This document shows, one piece after another, positions 15,750 to 24,687 of a stretch of DNA of 64,000 nucleotides. The notes under the pieces are model-generated. The model had not been told where the DNA came from. It searched no databases and was given only the letters and a program-made list of their open reading frames with translations. Each line of letters starts with the position of its first letter. Position 1 is the first letter of the stretch. The position numbers and the translations under genes were made by a program. Source of the stretch: JBEKHT01 sp050012135 (GTDB taxonomy: Bacteria; Chloroflexota; Anaerolineae; Anaerolineales; RBG-16-64-43); contig JBEKHT010000001.1 in the NCBI GenBank assembly GCA_050012135.1, positions 98,024 to 162,023 of the forward strand, written 5' to 3'.

Positions 15750-17015
15750 TCAACTGGGACCATGTTCGCGCAGGAATAGCCGGCCGGAGGCCTCTCGGTA
15801 CACTTGGCCGTTCAGCCATTCCAAGCGAACGTATTCAAAATCTTGAAACAGGACGCCGTCTGCGTCCTCCTGGACTTCCGAAATAGGAAAACCCACGCGC
15901 TGGACCCCTTGCTGTTGGAGGTAGGTGCGGAATTGGTAGCAGACATTGTGTCCGCTCGCCTGAAGGTAGCTGCAAGCTGGGTCCACCTTGGGCGACGAAG
16001 GCGGTGTCTGTCTCCCGAGCAAGGTGTTGATCTCAACCAGGAAGGCGGGGTTAGCGCCGGGCGCTTGAGCCAAGGCGCCATAATCAAATACCTGGATCAG
16101 CCATCCCAAGTCAGCATCCGTGAAGGGTTGAGAAAGAGGCGTGCCCAGCCAAGCCGTTCCCCCCGCCTGCAGGTAAGCCGAAAGAAAGGGTTCCCCCACC
16201 GTGAAACCATTGGGGAAGACGAGCGGGCCGAGGGTGGTCGGGGATGACGCCGACCCCCGGGCAGTTGGGCTCGCGGTAGGCGAGGCGGACATCTGGCCCT
16301 TGGCGGGAGGCGGTTCCCCTTGCGTTTCGGCCTCGCGCGGCGTGGGTTTGAGGGCGGCCACGGCCAGCGCCGACCCGGATTGAAGGAGCGAGGCCTCATA
16401 GCCGCGCGCGGCAAAAAAGGACTGGCCCAAAGGTGCCAACCGCACAGCCCGGTCAGCCCAATCGAGAGTGGCATACTCGAAGTCCTGATGGAGAATCCCT
16501 GCGGCGTCGAGGCCCATTTCCGCCATGGGGGGGCCGAGATGTGCGGCCGCCTCACCCTCGTAGAATCCCAGGAAGCCAGAACAGACATTGTGCCCTGTAG
16601 CAGCGATGTACTGGCAGCCAGGATCGGTGGAGGGCGGTACCGGAGCCGTCTGCCGGCCCAGCAGGCTGTTCACCCAGAGCGGAAAGGCTGCCTCGCTAGC
16701 CGGATCCTCAGCCAAGACCCCGAATTCAAAGACTTGCAGTTTCCATCCCAGGTCGGGGTCCAGGAAGGCCCGGCTGATGGGAGGGCCAAACCAAGTGGTA
16801 CCTCCCAGTCGGGCGTAGGCCTGGGAAAAGGAATTGTCGACCTGCAGTTGCGGGGGAACCGAAGAGGAGCTGGCGGCGGGGCCCCCATTTCCGGGCGCAC
16901 CCGACTGGAAGTTGCCGGTTTCGGCTGACCCACAGCCAGTGGCAATCAAGCTGGGGATCGCTAGGACTGCGAGGGCAGTGATTCGGCTTTGCCTGAGGAA
17001 TTGCCACCGCAGCAT
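15750..17015 (-). CDS. Lipoprotein with two LGFP-like repeats, function unknown
   Basis: The 421-residue protein starts with a lipoprotein signal peptide ending in IATGC (Cys at residue 28). Two homologous blocks of about 150 residues follow (roughly 57-205 and 270-412). Each begins with ARLGGTTWFGPPIS or LQAGGTAWLGTPLS, continues with LGW-QVF(E/D)(F/Y)G, then SLLGRQT-like and NTLLGRQT, then GHNVC, and ends in a QDFEY motif. A Ser/Thr/Pro linker joins the blocks. The pattern recalls LGFP-type repeats seen in extracellular proteins of Actinobacteria and Chloroflexota. No catalytic residues are apparent, so binding to the wall or polymers is only a guess. It follows rsgA by 78 bases, and a possible -10 (TATACT at 17063-17058) precedes it. 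Confidence 0.75.
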   Translation of the reverse strand: MLRWQFLRQSRITALAVLAIPSLIATGCGSAETGNFQSGAPGNGGPAASSSSVPPQLQVDNSFSQAYARLGGTTWFGPPISRAFLDPDLGWKLQVFEFGVLAEDPASEAAFPLWVNSLLGRQTAPVPPSTDPGCQYIAATGHNVCSGFLGFYEGEAAAHLGPPMAEMGLDAAGILHQDFEYATLDWADRAVRLAPLGQSFFAARGYEASLLQSGSALAVAALKPTPREAETQGEPPPAKGQMSASPTASPTARGSASSPTTLGPLVFPNGFTVGEPFLSAYLQAGGTAWLGTPLSQPFTDADLGWLIQVFDYGALAQAPGANPAFLVEINTLLGRQTPPSSPKVDPACSYLQASGHNVCYQFRTYLQQQGVQRVGFPISEVQEDADGVLFQDFEYVRLEWLNGQVYREASGRLFLREHGPS

Positions 17016-17093
17016 GGGACAGGCCCTCGGTGCGCTGGGGGGAATCGGCGTGAAGGCAGTATAACTCCCCGGCAGTGAGGGAGGGGAAGAACC

Positions 17094-18101
17094 CTATCGA
17101 GGCCAAGCTCTCAAGCGCCACGGCTGGCCTCGCCGCAGGCGCAAGTAGGAATCGTATCGTCGGGCGTGGATTCTCCCCTGGACAACAGCCTCCTTCACCA
17201 GGCAGTCCGGCTCCGTGTCGTAGGTGCAATTGTTGAAGGCACATCCTCCGAGCAAGGGCCGGATCTCGGGGAAGTATTGCTCGAGATCCTCGGGCCCGAC
17301 ATCCCACAGCGCCATTGCCTCAAGGCCGGGGGCATCCGCCACATAGCCACCGAAGTCGAGAGCAAAGATCTCAGGCACGACCGTGGTGTGACGTCCCTTC
17401 GAGGTAGCCCAACTGATCCGGCTGACCCGCAGGCCGAGGCCTGGGGAGAGTCAGTTGAGGAGGCTTGATTTCCCCGCCCCGGAGGGGCCCGAGAGGACGG
17501 TCAGCTTGTCGCACAAGGCCTCTCGAACTTGCTCCACCCATTCATCGCTTTGCCCCGAGGTATGGAGCACGGGGTAGCCGGCGGCTCGGTACCGTTCGAA
17601 GAGGGCCTCTGCATCCGACCGCTCCACGAGATGGATCGGGTTGGCGCAAACCAGGGCCGGAAGGTGAAATCGTTCTGCGGCGATCAGGAAGCGGTCGAGC
17701 ATGCGCAGATGAGGGCAGGGCTCCGCGCAAGCGAAAACGAACAGGGTTTGATCCGGATTGGCGAAAAGGTCCTGTTCGGGGCCCGGTTCTCGAGCTTCCG
17801 GCCGGGGGCTTTGGCGTGAGAGGGCGCTCTGCCGCGGGGAAACCTCCTCAATCCGTGCGGTCCCGCCGGAGGCGTGTCGGATGCGGACTCGGTCACCGGC
17901 GGCCGCGACAGCGGTTGCCAGCTGCTCTTGCTTGAGACGTCCCCACAGCTGGCAGATAAATCGGCCCTCTTCGGATTCCACGGTGAAGAATCCCGATTGG
18001 GCCTTGACGATCCGCCCTTCGACCAAGGGGCCGGAGACAGGATTCATCCGACGAGCTGGAGCGTCGGGCGGGACCCCAAGGGGAACCCCTGCCTGTCTCA
18101 T
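17094..18101 (-). pseudogene. rsgA: Ribosome small subunit GTPase RsgA, interrupted by an in-frame TGA
   Basis: RsgA is a circularly permuted GTPase that matures 30S subunits. The frame opens with ATG at 18101, overlapping the stop of the upstream gene (TAATG), and is complete except for a TGA at 17453-17451. That stop is codon 217, directly after the P-loop GPSGAGKSSLLN. The same frame then continues for 118 codons with the expected GRHTT switch, the VADAPGLE G3 motif and the C-terminal zinc region. Two more signature losses are visible. The G4 motif NKxD reads NPIH at residues 154-157, and the zinc site C-x4-C-x-H-x5-C has Tyr in place of His. The gene may be decaying, contain a sequencing error, or be a divergent form with readthrough. 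Confidence 0.8.
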
Positions 18102-20359
18102 TAGGGCTTGGGAGTTCTGGTCGCTTTCGGCGTTGGGGTGGGGCTCTCCTCCGGGGTGGGTGTGGCAGTCAATCCAATTTCCGACTCCCAGGGGTATCGC
18201 GACTCAGGCTTTCCATAGAAATAAATTTCAAGCACGCGCCGGAAGATCGGCGCGGCCACCAGGGATCCTTCCCCCGCATTCTCAGCGATAACGGCAATGG
18301 CGATGTCCGGCAGGTCCGGTCGGTTCAAATAGGTATAGCCTGCGAACCAGGCGTGAGGATCTCCTCCCGAGTTCTCGGCGGTGCCGGTCTTGCCGGCCAG
18401 TTCGTTCTCCCAGCCATAGAAATCGAATCGCGCCGTGCCCTTCGGATCTGAAACAACGCCTCTTAGTCCGGCCTGCAGCGCGGCCAAAGTATCTGCACTG
18501 ATGGGGAGCTGTCCGTTCACCTGTTTGGAAAAGGTGAACACCGGATTCCCGATCGGGGGCTGAATCGACTGGATAATCTGTGGGCGGTAGAGGGTCCCGC
18601 CGTTCCCAACAGCGGCCATGAAATCCGCCACCTGCAGGGGCGTGACCCCGGTGGCCCCCTGACCGATGGCGGAATTGACCGCATCTCCGGCTGTCCAAGC
18701 CTCACCCGTGGTCTGCGTCTTCCAGGCAGGGTCCGGGATCAAGCCGGCCGCCTCAGCAACCGCGTCGATCCCGGTGGGCTTGCCCAGGCCAAACCCTCGT
18801 GCCATGTTGGGGACAATCCAGGGGTCACGGTTGAAAAGGGCCAGGCCAATATGCCAAAAGAAGGGGTCGGAAGATTGGATCATGCCTTGAATGAGATTGA
18901 CAGTTCCGATCGGAGCAGCCTTCCAGGTCACCGTCCAGCCCTCCAGGGTATACCCCGGCAACTCGGTGAAGTACCCGTTGTCCGTATAGGTGGAGTTGAC
19001 AGTGAAGGCGCCCGATTCGAGGGCAGCCGACATGGTGATCACCTTGAACACCGATCCGAGGGGGTAGACACCCTGGGTGGCCCGGTTGAGGAGTGGATTT
19101 CGCGGGTTGTTCAGCAGGGAGGAGAGGAGGAACTGGCTGTTGTAATTCGTGGGGTCGAACAGGTTGCTGTCGAAGCCCGGGCTGGACACCATCGCCAAGA
19201 CCTCGCCCGTGTCTCGATTGAGGACCACCACCGCCCCCGAGAAAGAGCCCATCCCGTACCGTTGGATTTGGGTTTGCAGGCTTCGGTCGAGCGTTGTATA
19301 GACGGCGTCGGCTGGCTGCGGGTCGCTATGGCCCAGGGTGGCCAGGACTTGGCCGGAGGGCGAGACGACGTACAGGGTCCCTCCCCGCTTGCCGGCCAGA
19401 TAGGACTCCCCCCATTTTTCCAGGCCCATGATGCCGACCTTGGCGTCCTGGGGGTAGCCCTGGGCGAGATAGGCCTGGAGGTTTTCCTTGGGGATATCGT
19501 CCACATACCCGACCACATGCGAGGCGATCCCGCCGCCATAGTAATAGCGGGTTTGGGAGGTGCGGATCACTAACCCCCCCAGGCCGCTGAGGTAGTTATA
19601 GCGGGTCTTGACTTCATCCATGGACACGTCGCCCAGCGGGACATACCAGTCCGGCTGCGCCGTGGCGTATTTGGAGCGAATCACCTCGGGGTTCATGCCG
19701 AGGGTTTGGCTCAGTTGGGACAGGAGGGTCTTCTCGTCGGTGATCTGTCCGGGGATGACGCCCAGCGACACGGCCTGGGTTTCGTAAGCCAGGGCCATCC
19801 CGTTGCGGTCGTAGATATTGGCCCGGGCCGGGGCTTGCTGATCCATCACAAGGTTGTTGCCGCCCTTCAGCTCGGGCAGGATCGTCGAGTCGTCCCACGC
19901 GACCCGCCAATTTCCGTCTTCGTACTTCAGGAGCATGGAAGTCGGTCGGGCGATATCACCGACAACCGCCGAGTGCAACGTGATCTTGTAGCTCACCTCG
20001 GCCGAATCGGGGTTCTTCTGCGAGGAGACGATTTGATAGTCCACGCCGGAGAGGGCCGCCGTATTCTCAATGTCCTGGTAGCGCTTGGTGAAGTCATCCT
20101 GGCTCAGCGCGTCTCGGCTCAGCCGGGTAAGCAGGGCATACATCTGGGTGAAGTTGCCCTGTTTCCACGCCTCGAGGAATCCACGGGCTGCCGCCTCGGG
20201 GTCCGGAGCCACCTCGGTGTGAATCACCGGGGGAGGCAAGGTAGGCCGCGCGAACGGACTTGGCAATCCGGGAACCCCGCAGCCCGCCAGGGCACCTGCG
20301 ATGATCATGGTGATCGCGAGTAAGAGTTTCTTGAGAGATGTGCTTTGGATTCGGTCCAT
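18101..20359 (-). CDS. Class B penicillin-binding protein with MecA_N-like domain
   Basis: This is a peptidoglycan transpeptidase of 752 residues from the ATG at 20359. It begins as a lipoprotein (lipobox LAGC, Cys 27) instead of the usual transmembrane anchor. An NTF2/MecA_N-like domain covers about residues 55-165, then a PBP dimer domain, then the transpeptidase. Catalytic motifs are SVFK at 436-439, SSD at 496-498 and KTG at 657-659. The Asp in the second motif matches the PBP2/MrdA branch. The tail is Thr-Pro-rich. A TTG at 20392 overlaps the maf stop and is an alternative start adding 11 residues. The MecA_N arrangement resembles PBP2a-like enzymes but says nothing certain about beta-lactam resistance. 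Confidence 0.88.
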   Translation of the reverse strand: MDRIQSTSLKKLLLAITMIIAGALAGCGVPGLPSPFARPTLPPPVIHTEVAPDPEAAARGFLEAWKQGNFTQMYALLTRLSRDALSQDDFTKRYQDIENTAALSGVDYQIVSSQKNPDSAEVSYKITLHSAVVGDIARPTSMLLKYEDGNWRVAWDDSTILPELKGGNNLVMDQQAPARANIYDRNGMALAYETQAVSLGVIPGQITDEKTLLSQLSQTLGMNPEVIRSKYATAQPDWYVPLGDVSMDEVKTRYNYLSGLGGLVIRTSQTRYYYGGGIASHVVGYVDDIPKENLQAYLAQGYPQDAKVGIMGLEKWGESYLAGKRGGTLYVVSPSGQVLATLGHSDPQPADAVYTTLDRSLQTQIQRYGMGSFSGAVVVLNRDTGEVLAMVSSPGFDSNLFDPTNYNSQFLLSSLLNNPRNPLLNRATQGVYPLGSVFKVITMSAALESGAFTVNSTYTDNGYFTELPGYTLEGWTVTWKAAPIGTVNLIQGMIQSSDPFFWHIGLALFNRDPWIVPNMARGFGLGKPTGIDAVAEAAGLIPDPAWKTQTTGEAWTAGDAVNSAIGQGATGVTPLQVADFMAAVGNGGTLYRPQIIQSIQPPIGNPVFTFSKQVNGQLPISADTLAALQAGLRGVVSDPKGTARFDFYGWENELAGKTGTAENSGGDPHAWFAGYTYLNRPDLPDIAIAVIAENAGEGSLVAAPIFRRVLEIYFYGKPESRYPWESEIGLTATPTPEESPTPTPKATRTPKP

Positions 20360-20388
20360 GGGATTTGGCGGAGAATGGCCCGCTCGCC

Positions 20389-21099
20389 TCAAGTCTTCTT
20401 CGATCCTTTCATGGGTCGCGCCGCGCTAATCTGCGCTTCCCGAACTGAGCACTGGCGCCCCAGCTGGGCCCGACAGAGGGCCGGGAGATCCGCGGGTGCG
20501 CTCAGCCCAGCCGCGAGAATGAGGTTCCGGACATGACAGAGCGGCAATCCCATCACATTGGCGTAACAACCCTCAATGCTGGCCACGGGATGAAACCCCG
20601 TGTGCTGGATGCCGTACGCTCCGGCCTTGTCCATCGGGTCGTCGGTTTCCAAGTATCTCTCCAGTTCCCTGTCCGAGTACCTCCGCATTCGCACCGAAGT
20701 GAGGGCGAGCTCGGTCCAGCTATTGTCGCTTGAGGTTTCCAAGAGGGTCAGCCCCGTAAGCACCCGATGCTTGCGACCGCGGAGTTGGCGGAGGAACTCA
20801 CGCGCCTGAGCTCGAGTCCTCGGTTTTCCTAAGACATGTTGCCCGTCGGCGACGACTGTGTCCGCCGAGAGGATCCACTCGCGACGCCCCTCACGAGTAT
20901 GGGCGACCGCACGTGCCTTTTCGAGGCTTAGGCGGTGCACCAGCTCCTCGGGTGACTCTCCGGATCTCGGCATCTCGTCGATAGGGACCGAGGCGATGAG
21001 AAAGGGCCATCCAGCCAGCTGAAGGAGCTCCCGTCGACGAGGAGAGGCGGAGGCGAGGACAAGTGGAGCGTCGAGGGAGACTGGAGAGTAGCCCGACAA
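20389..21099 (-). CDS. maf: Maf-family nucleotide pyrophosphatase
   Basis: Maf proteins hydrolyse non-canonical or specific nucleoside triphosphates (dTTP/UTP or m7GTP) to the monophosphate. The 236-residue sequence carries LASASPRRRELL near residues 15-26, ILSADTVV near 76-83, and GKPRTRAQAREFL near 91-103. DKAGAYGIQ near 156-164 follows, including the catalytic-type Asp. The substrate subtype cannot be assigned safely. A non-conserved tail of about 35 residues follows the core. It heads a minus-strand series with the penicillin-binding protein, rsgA and a lipoprotein. Confidence 0.92.
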   Translation of the reverse strand: MSGYSPVSLDAPLVLASASPRRRELLQLAGWPFLIASVPIDEMPRSGESPEELVHRLSLEKARAVAHTREGRREWILSADTVVADGQHVLGKPRTRAQAREFLRQLRGRKHRVLTGLTLLETSSDNSWTELALTSVRMRRYSDRELERYLETDDPMDKAGAYGIQHTGFHPVASIEGCYANVMGLPLCHVRNLILAAGLSAPADLPALCRAQLGRQCSVREAQISAARPMKGSKKT

Positions 21100-21687
21100 C
21101 CGATCTCTTGCCCAATCTACTGGAAAGTCCGCTCGGGCTCCCTGAGGCTATTGCCCCATCCTGCGGAATTCTTTCGTGCTGACCGGCCGGCAAGCAGGCC
21201 GATTCCCGGAGAAAAAGAGGCCGTAGCGACTCCAACAACGCGCAATTGTAACAAACTAAAGTGGGAAAGTCGCCCGTGCTGGTTGAGAACAGCGTGAGCA
21301 AGTGGAATTCGGCAAGGATTCGACCCATCCCGGCCACTGGGACCCATGCCTGTGATTGAAAGGACGTGAGGCCGCGCCCGGCGGGCTCGTCCTGGCTTGC
21401 GGATGTCCTTGCCGGATGAGTGTTCTCCGGGGCCACGGCTCGAACGCTTCCTGGTGCCCTCATCGCGGGGTTGTCGCGTGCCAATGACCCGGCTAGAATT
21501 GACAGGAGGATGGACCGCCACCTCAAGTACTCAGTCTCTGGTTCTGGAAAGGTGCCGGAACGAAGGGGCGGCGGGGTTGGGATAGGCTATCCGAACCTGT
21601 CTTGGGCGGCGCCGAACGTCCAGACTGGCCCTGCCCCGGCCTCCTCTCCGGACCGGCTGCAGTCGGAAATCACCTGAGGACCCACGA
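21100..21687. other. Long divergent intergenic region between maf and trmD
   Basis: This 588-base gap has no believable gene. On the minus strand TACAAT at 21250-21245 is a candidate -10 for the maf operon, with a poor -35. On the plus strand an 11-bp bulged hairpin spans 21362-21392 (GGAC-GAG-CCGC pairing with GCGG-CTC-GTCC). A DNA palindrome GGATAG-G-CTATCC occupies 21580-21592. I cannot assign the remaining sequence. Confidence 0.4.
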
Positions 21688-22452
21688 ATGCTTGAAATTG
21701 AAGTCTTCACCCTATTCCCCGGCATGTTCGAAAGCGTCTTGCAGGAGACTATTCTCGGGCGGGCCCAATCCAAGGAATTGGTGTCGATACGCGTTCGCAA
21801 CATCCGCGACCATGCCACCGACCGCCATCATGTAACCGACGATGCGCCCTATGGCGGCGGGGGCGGAATGGTCATGAAACCCGAACCCATTTTTGCCGCG
21901 GTCGAATCCGCCCTGGGCAGTCCCCCGCGCGTGCCGATCATACTGCTCTCTCCTCAGGGCAAGGTGTTCGACCAGGCCCGAGCGTGGGAGCTTTCGAGAG
22001 AAAGCGGGTTTGCTCTCCTGAGCGGCCGGTACGAAGGGGTCGATGAGCGCGTTCGTGACCATCTGGCGGCCGAGGCTCTCTCGATCGGAGACTATGTTCT
22101 AAGTGGAGGGGAACTGGCCGCGATGGTCGTGATCGAGGCGGTCGTCCGACTGATTCCAGGAGCCCTGGGAGACGAGGATGGCGCCGTGGACGACAGTCTT
22201 TCCAGCGGCTTGCTTGAATACCCCCACTACACCCGCCCGGCTCTGTTCCGTGGTTGGCGCGTCCCGGAGGTGCTTCTCTCGGGAAATCACGAGGCGATCC
22301 GCCGGTGGCGCCGGGAGCAATCCTTGTGGCGGACCTTTGTTCAGCGGCCCGATCTGCTGGCCCGGGCTCCGCTCAGTGTTTCGGATCGGGAGGCCCTGGA
22401 GCGACTGCGGAAGGAGCATGCGGCCCAGGAGAAAGACCCGGGCAAAGGCTAA
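21688..22452 (+). CDS. trmD: tRNA (guanine-N1)-methyltransferase
   Basis: TrmD methylates G37 of tRNAs with a G36, which prevents +1 frameshifting. It is a SPOUT-fold enzyme with a trefoil knot. The 254-residue protein shows IEVFTLFPGMFES near residues 4-16, the DDAPYGGGGGMVM motif near 51-63, and the SAM-binding knot segments LLSGRYEGVDERVRD near 109-123 and SIGDYVLSGGELAAM near 130-144. TRPALFRGWRVPEVLLSGNH near 178-197 closes the catalytic domain. It lacks the usual rpsP-rimM neighbours and stands alone here after a long untranslated stretch. Confidence 0.96.
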   Translation: MLEIEVFTLFPGMFESVLQETILGRAQSKELVSIRVRNIRDHATDRHHVTDDAPYGGGGGMVMKPEPIFAAVESALGSPPRVPIILLSPQGKVFDQARAWELSRESGFALLSGRYEGVDERVRDHLAAEALSIGDYVLSGGELAAMVVIEAVVRLIPGALGDEDGAVDDSLSSGLLEYPHYTRPALFRGWRVPEVLLSGNHEAIRRWRREQSLWRTFVQRPDLLARAPLSVSDREALERLRKEHAAQEKDPGKG

Positions 22453-22590
22453 CGCCACGCGCCCCTCCGCCGCAGGTTGCGGGTCGCGAAGGCCATCGTC
22501 CGACAAGGGAGAAGGAGGCGCTGCCAACGGGGAGGTTCTTGGCAAGGGTCCGGAATGCGGCCCTGGACCTTGGATTTGGGGATAACCACC

Positions 22591-22620
22591 TTGCCACGGG
22601 AGGGGCCACCATGTTACATT
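22591..22620 (+). promoter_or_regulatory. Promoter of the first solute-binding lipoprotein gene
   Basis: TTGCCA at 22591-22596 is followed after 18 bases by TACATT at 22615-22620, with TGT directly in front (extended -10). The predicted start near 22627 leaves a 49-base leader. Confidence 0.6.
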
Positions 22621-22675
22621 CGCTGGACCTCGGAGATTCGGCCCGATCGGTTTTGCTCCGATAAGGCGGAGGCAG

Positions 22676-24646
22676 ATGAAAGCAAGCAAGGCGATGGCAA
22701 GCCAGAGACGGGTGGGACTCCTGCCGCAAGTCTTGCGCGGCCTTGGGCTCCATTGGTCCTGCTTGTTCTGCCTGCTCCTGGCCGCCTGCGGTTGGGTGGC
22801 CCGGGCCCCGCTGATCCCGGGCACGGCCTCTCCGAGCGCAGCGTCAACCCCCACGCCGATCCCTCGGCCTGCTCGGCTTCTGACGATCTGCATTGCCCAG
22901 GAACCCCAATCTCTCTACATCTACGGCGGCACGGATCTGGCCACCAATACGGTCTTGGAGGCCGTCTACGACGGGCCGATCGACTCCAACTCCTTCTCGT
23001 ATCAGCCGGTCATTTTGCAGAAGTTGCCCAGCCTGGCCGATGGGGACGCGGTGCTCTCTCCTGTGTCGGTGAAAGCAGGAGACTTGGTCGTCGATGACGC
23101 GGGTCTGGTCGGGGCTTTGGCTCAAGGAACGAAGGTGCGACCGGCGGGCTGCTCCAGTTCCGCCTGTGCCGTGTCGTATTCCGGTGGCGAGATCCAGATG
23201 GACCAGATGAAGGCGACGTTTCACCTCAAGCCGGGAATTGAATGGTCGGATGGGTTCGCGCTCAGCGCGGAGGACTCGGTCTTCTCATTTGAGGTCGCCA
23301 AGAGTTCGGAGGCCCAGCTTACCCCGTTCCAGCAAGACCGAATCGAACGCACCCAGAGCTATCAGGAGGTCGATGACCTGACCGTTCAATGGATTGGTTT
23401 GCCCGGCTACCTTGACCCCGAGTACTACTTGAGGTTCTGGACCCCGCTGCCCGCGCACCAGCTGGGAAAACTGGCCCCGGGAGACTTGCTCACAGCCGAG
23501 GCCACCACGCGTGAGCCCATGGGCTGGGGGCCCTATGAGATCACGGATTGGCAACCGGGCCGTTACATCCTTCTCCAAAAGAACCCGCACTACTGGCGTG
23601 CGGCCGAGGGGCTTCCGCATTTTGATGAGCTGGAGTTTCGTTTCGTGGGGACCGATGCTGACAGCGGGATTGCCGCGCTGTTGGCGGGCGAATGCGATGT
23701 GGTCGATCAGTCCGTCCCGCTGGACGATCGTCTGGATTCGCTCAAGCAGCTCAAGAGCCGCGGACTGCTCGTGCTTGCGGATTCGACGGGAACGGACTGG
23801 GTGCACGCCGATTTTGACATTGCCGCGGCGGCCCCTTACAGCAATCAGCATTCGGCCTGGTTCTCAGACGTTCGCATGCGCCAGGCGGTGGCGCTGTGTA
23901 TGGACCGCCAGGCGGTCGTCGACCAGGTATTGGCCGGGGAGAGCCTCGTCCCAGCTAGTTACGTCTCCCCCCTGAGCCCGATCTACAACCCGCAGGTCCC
24001 GGCTTACCCCTATGACCCGCAGCAAGGCATGAAGCTCTTGGACGCGATGGGATGGCGTCTGCCGCAAGCCGGGCCGCAGACGGTTCGGGTAGCAGTGGGG
24101 GTCGCCGCAGTTGCCCCCGGGACCCCGCTACGCCTCAACTATTGGGCAACCGACAGCCCCCAGAGCCGAGCGGTAGCGGGAATCCTCGCGGCGAGTCTGG
24201 CCGGCTGCGGAATCCAAACAAATGTGCAGTATTTCGACAGCTCCCTGCTGCAGGGCGGCTCCGACAGCCCGGTGTTTGGACGGCAATTCGACTTGGCGCA
24301 GTTTGGGTGGATCAGCGGGCCCGATCCGGCTTGTGAGCTCTATCTCTCCAGCCAGATCCCCGGCCCCGCTGACGGTTGGCAGGGCCAAAATGATACCGGA
24401 TTCAGCAACGCCGATTTCGATCAGGCCTGCTCCCTGTCCCAGAGCAGTCTTCACGAAAGCGAAAGCTATGTTCAGAATGCAAGAAGCGCCCAGGCGACAT
24501 TTGCCGAAAACCTGCCCTCCGTGCCCCTTTACCTGAAGGTCAAGGTGGCGATCGCCCGCCCTGGGCTGACCGGGCTGACCATGAACCCGACGGCCGCCGA
24601 TGACCTGTGGAACATTGAGGAGTTTGACATTCCGGGTCAGCGCTAG
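22676..24646 (+). CDS. Peptide/nickel-type ABC transporter solute-binding lipoprotein
   Basis: This is a 656-residue SBP_bac_5 (cluster C) binding protein. It starts with a signal peptide ending in LLAAC (Cys 38) and a Ser/Thr/Pro linker. The family core includes TFHLKPGIEWSDG near residues 182-194, GWGPYEITDWQPG near 283-295, and DVRMRQAVALCMDRQ near 399-413. It would present oligopeptides or a similar ligand to a permease in the membrane. A GGAGG site precedes the ATG. It has its own promoter, is GC-rich like the flanking housekeeping genes, and is not closely similar to the binding protein at 27063. The ligand is unknown. Confidence 0.88.
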   Translation: MKASKAMASQRRVGLLPQVLRGLGLHWSCLFCLLLAACGWVARAPLIPGTASPSAASTPTPIPRPARLLTICIAQEPQSLYIYGGTDLATNTVLEAVYDGPIDSNSFSYQPVILQKLPSLADGDAVLSPVSVKAGDLVVDDAGLVGALAQGTKVRPAGCSSSACAVSYSGGEIQMDQMKATFHLKPGIEWSDGFALSAEDSVFSFEVAKSSEAQLTPFQQDRIERTQSYQEVDDLTVQWIGLPGYLDPEYYLRFWTPLPAHQLGKLAPGDLLTAEATTREPMGWGPYEITDWQPGRYILLQKNPHYWRAAEGLPHFDELEFRFVGTDADSGIAALLAGECDVVDQSVPLDDRLDSLKQLKSRGLLVLADSTGTDWVHADFDIAAAAPYSNQHSAWFSDVRMRQAVALCMDRQAVVDQVLAGESLVPASYVSPLSPIYNPQVPAYPYDPQQGMKLLDAMGWRLPQAGPQTVRVAVGVAAVAPGTPLRLNYWATDSPQSRAVAGILAASLAGCGIQTNVQYFDSSLLQGGSDSPVFGRQFDLAQFGWISGPDPACELYLSSQIPGPADGWQGQNDTGFSNADFDQACSLSQSSLHESESYVQNARSAQATFAENLPSVPLYLKVKVAIARPGLTGLTMNPTAADDLWNIEEFDIPGQR

Positions 24647-24672
24647 CGACTCGGAAACGGCTGAATACCTTG

Positions 24673-24681
24673 TGATATACT
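24673..24681 (+). promoter_or_regulatory. Extended -10 promoter upstream of the opp genes
   Basis: TGA-TATACT at 24673-24681 is a good extended -10; no strong -35 is visible 16-18 bases upstream. A transcript would start near 24688, right before the folded RNA described next. Confidence 0.6.
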
Positions 24682-24687
24682 GGCCTC

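Noticed and set aside
18860..18890. Asp in the SxN motif of the penicillin-binding protein as a possible inactivating change.
   Set aside because: SxD is normal in the PBP2/MrdA branch of class B enzymes, so it is not evidence of loss of function.
21310..21350. GGATTCGAC-like string resembling the 5' end of tmRNA or, on the minus strand, a tRNA T-arm.
   Set aside because: No tag-coding region, acceptor complement or proper T-loop (TTC) is present around it, so it is a chance match.
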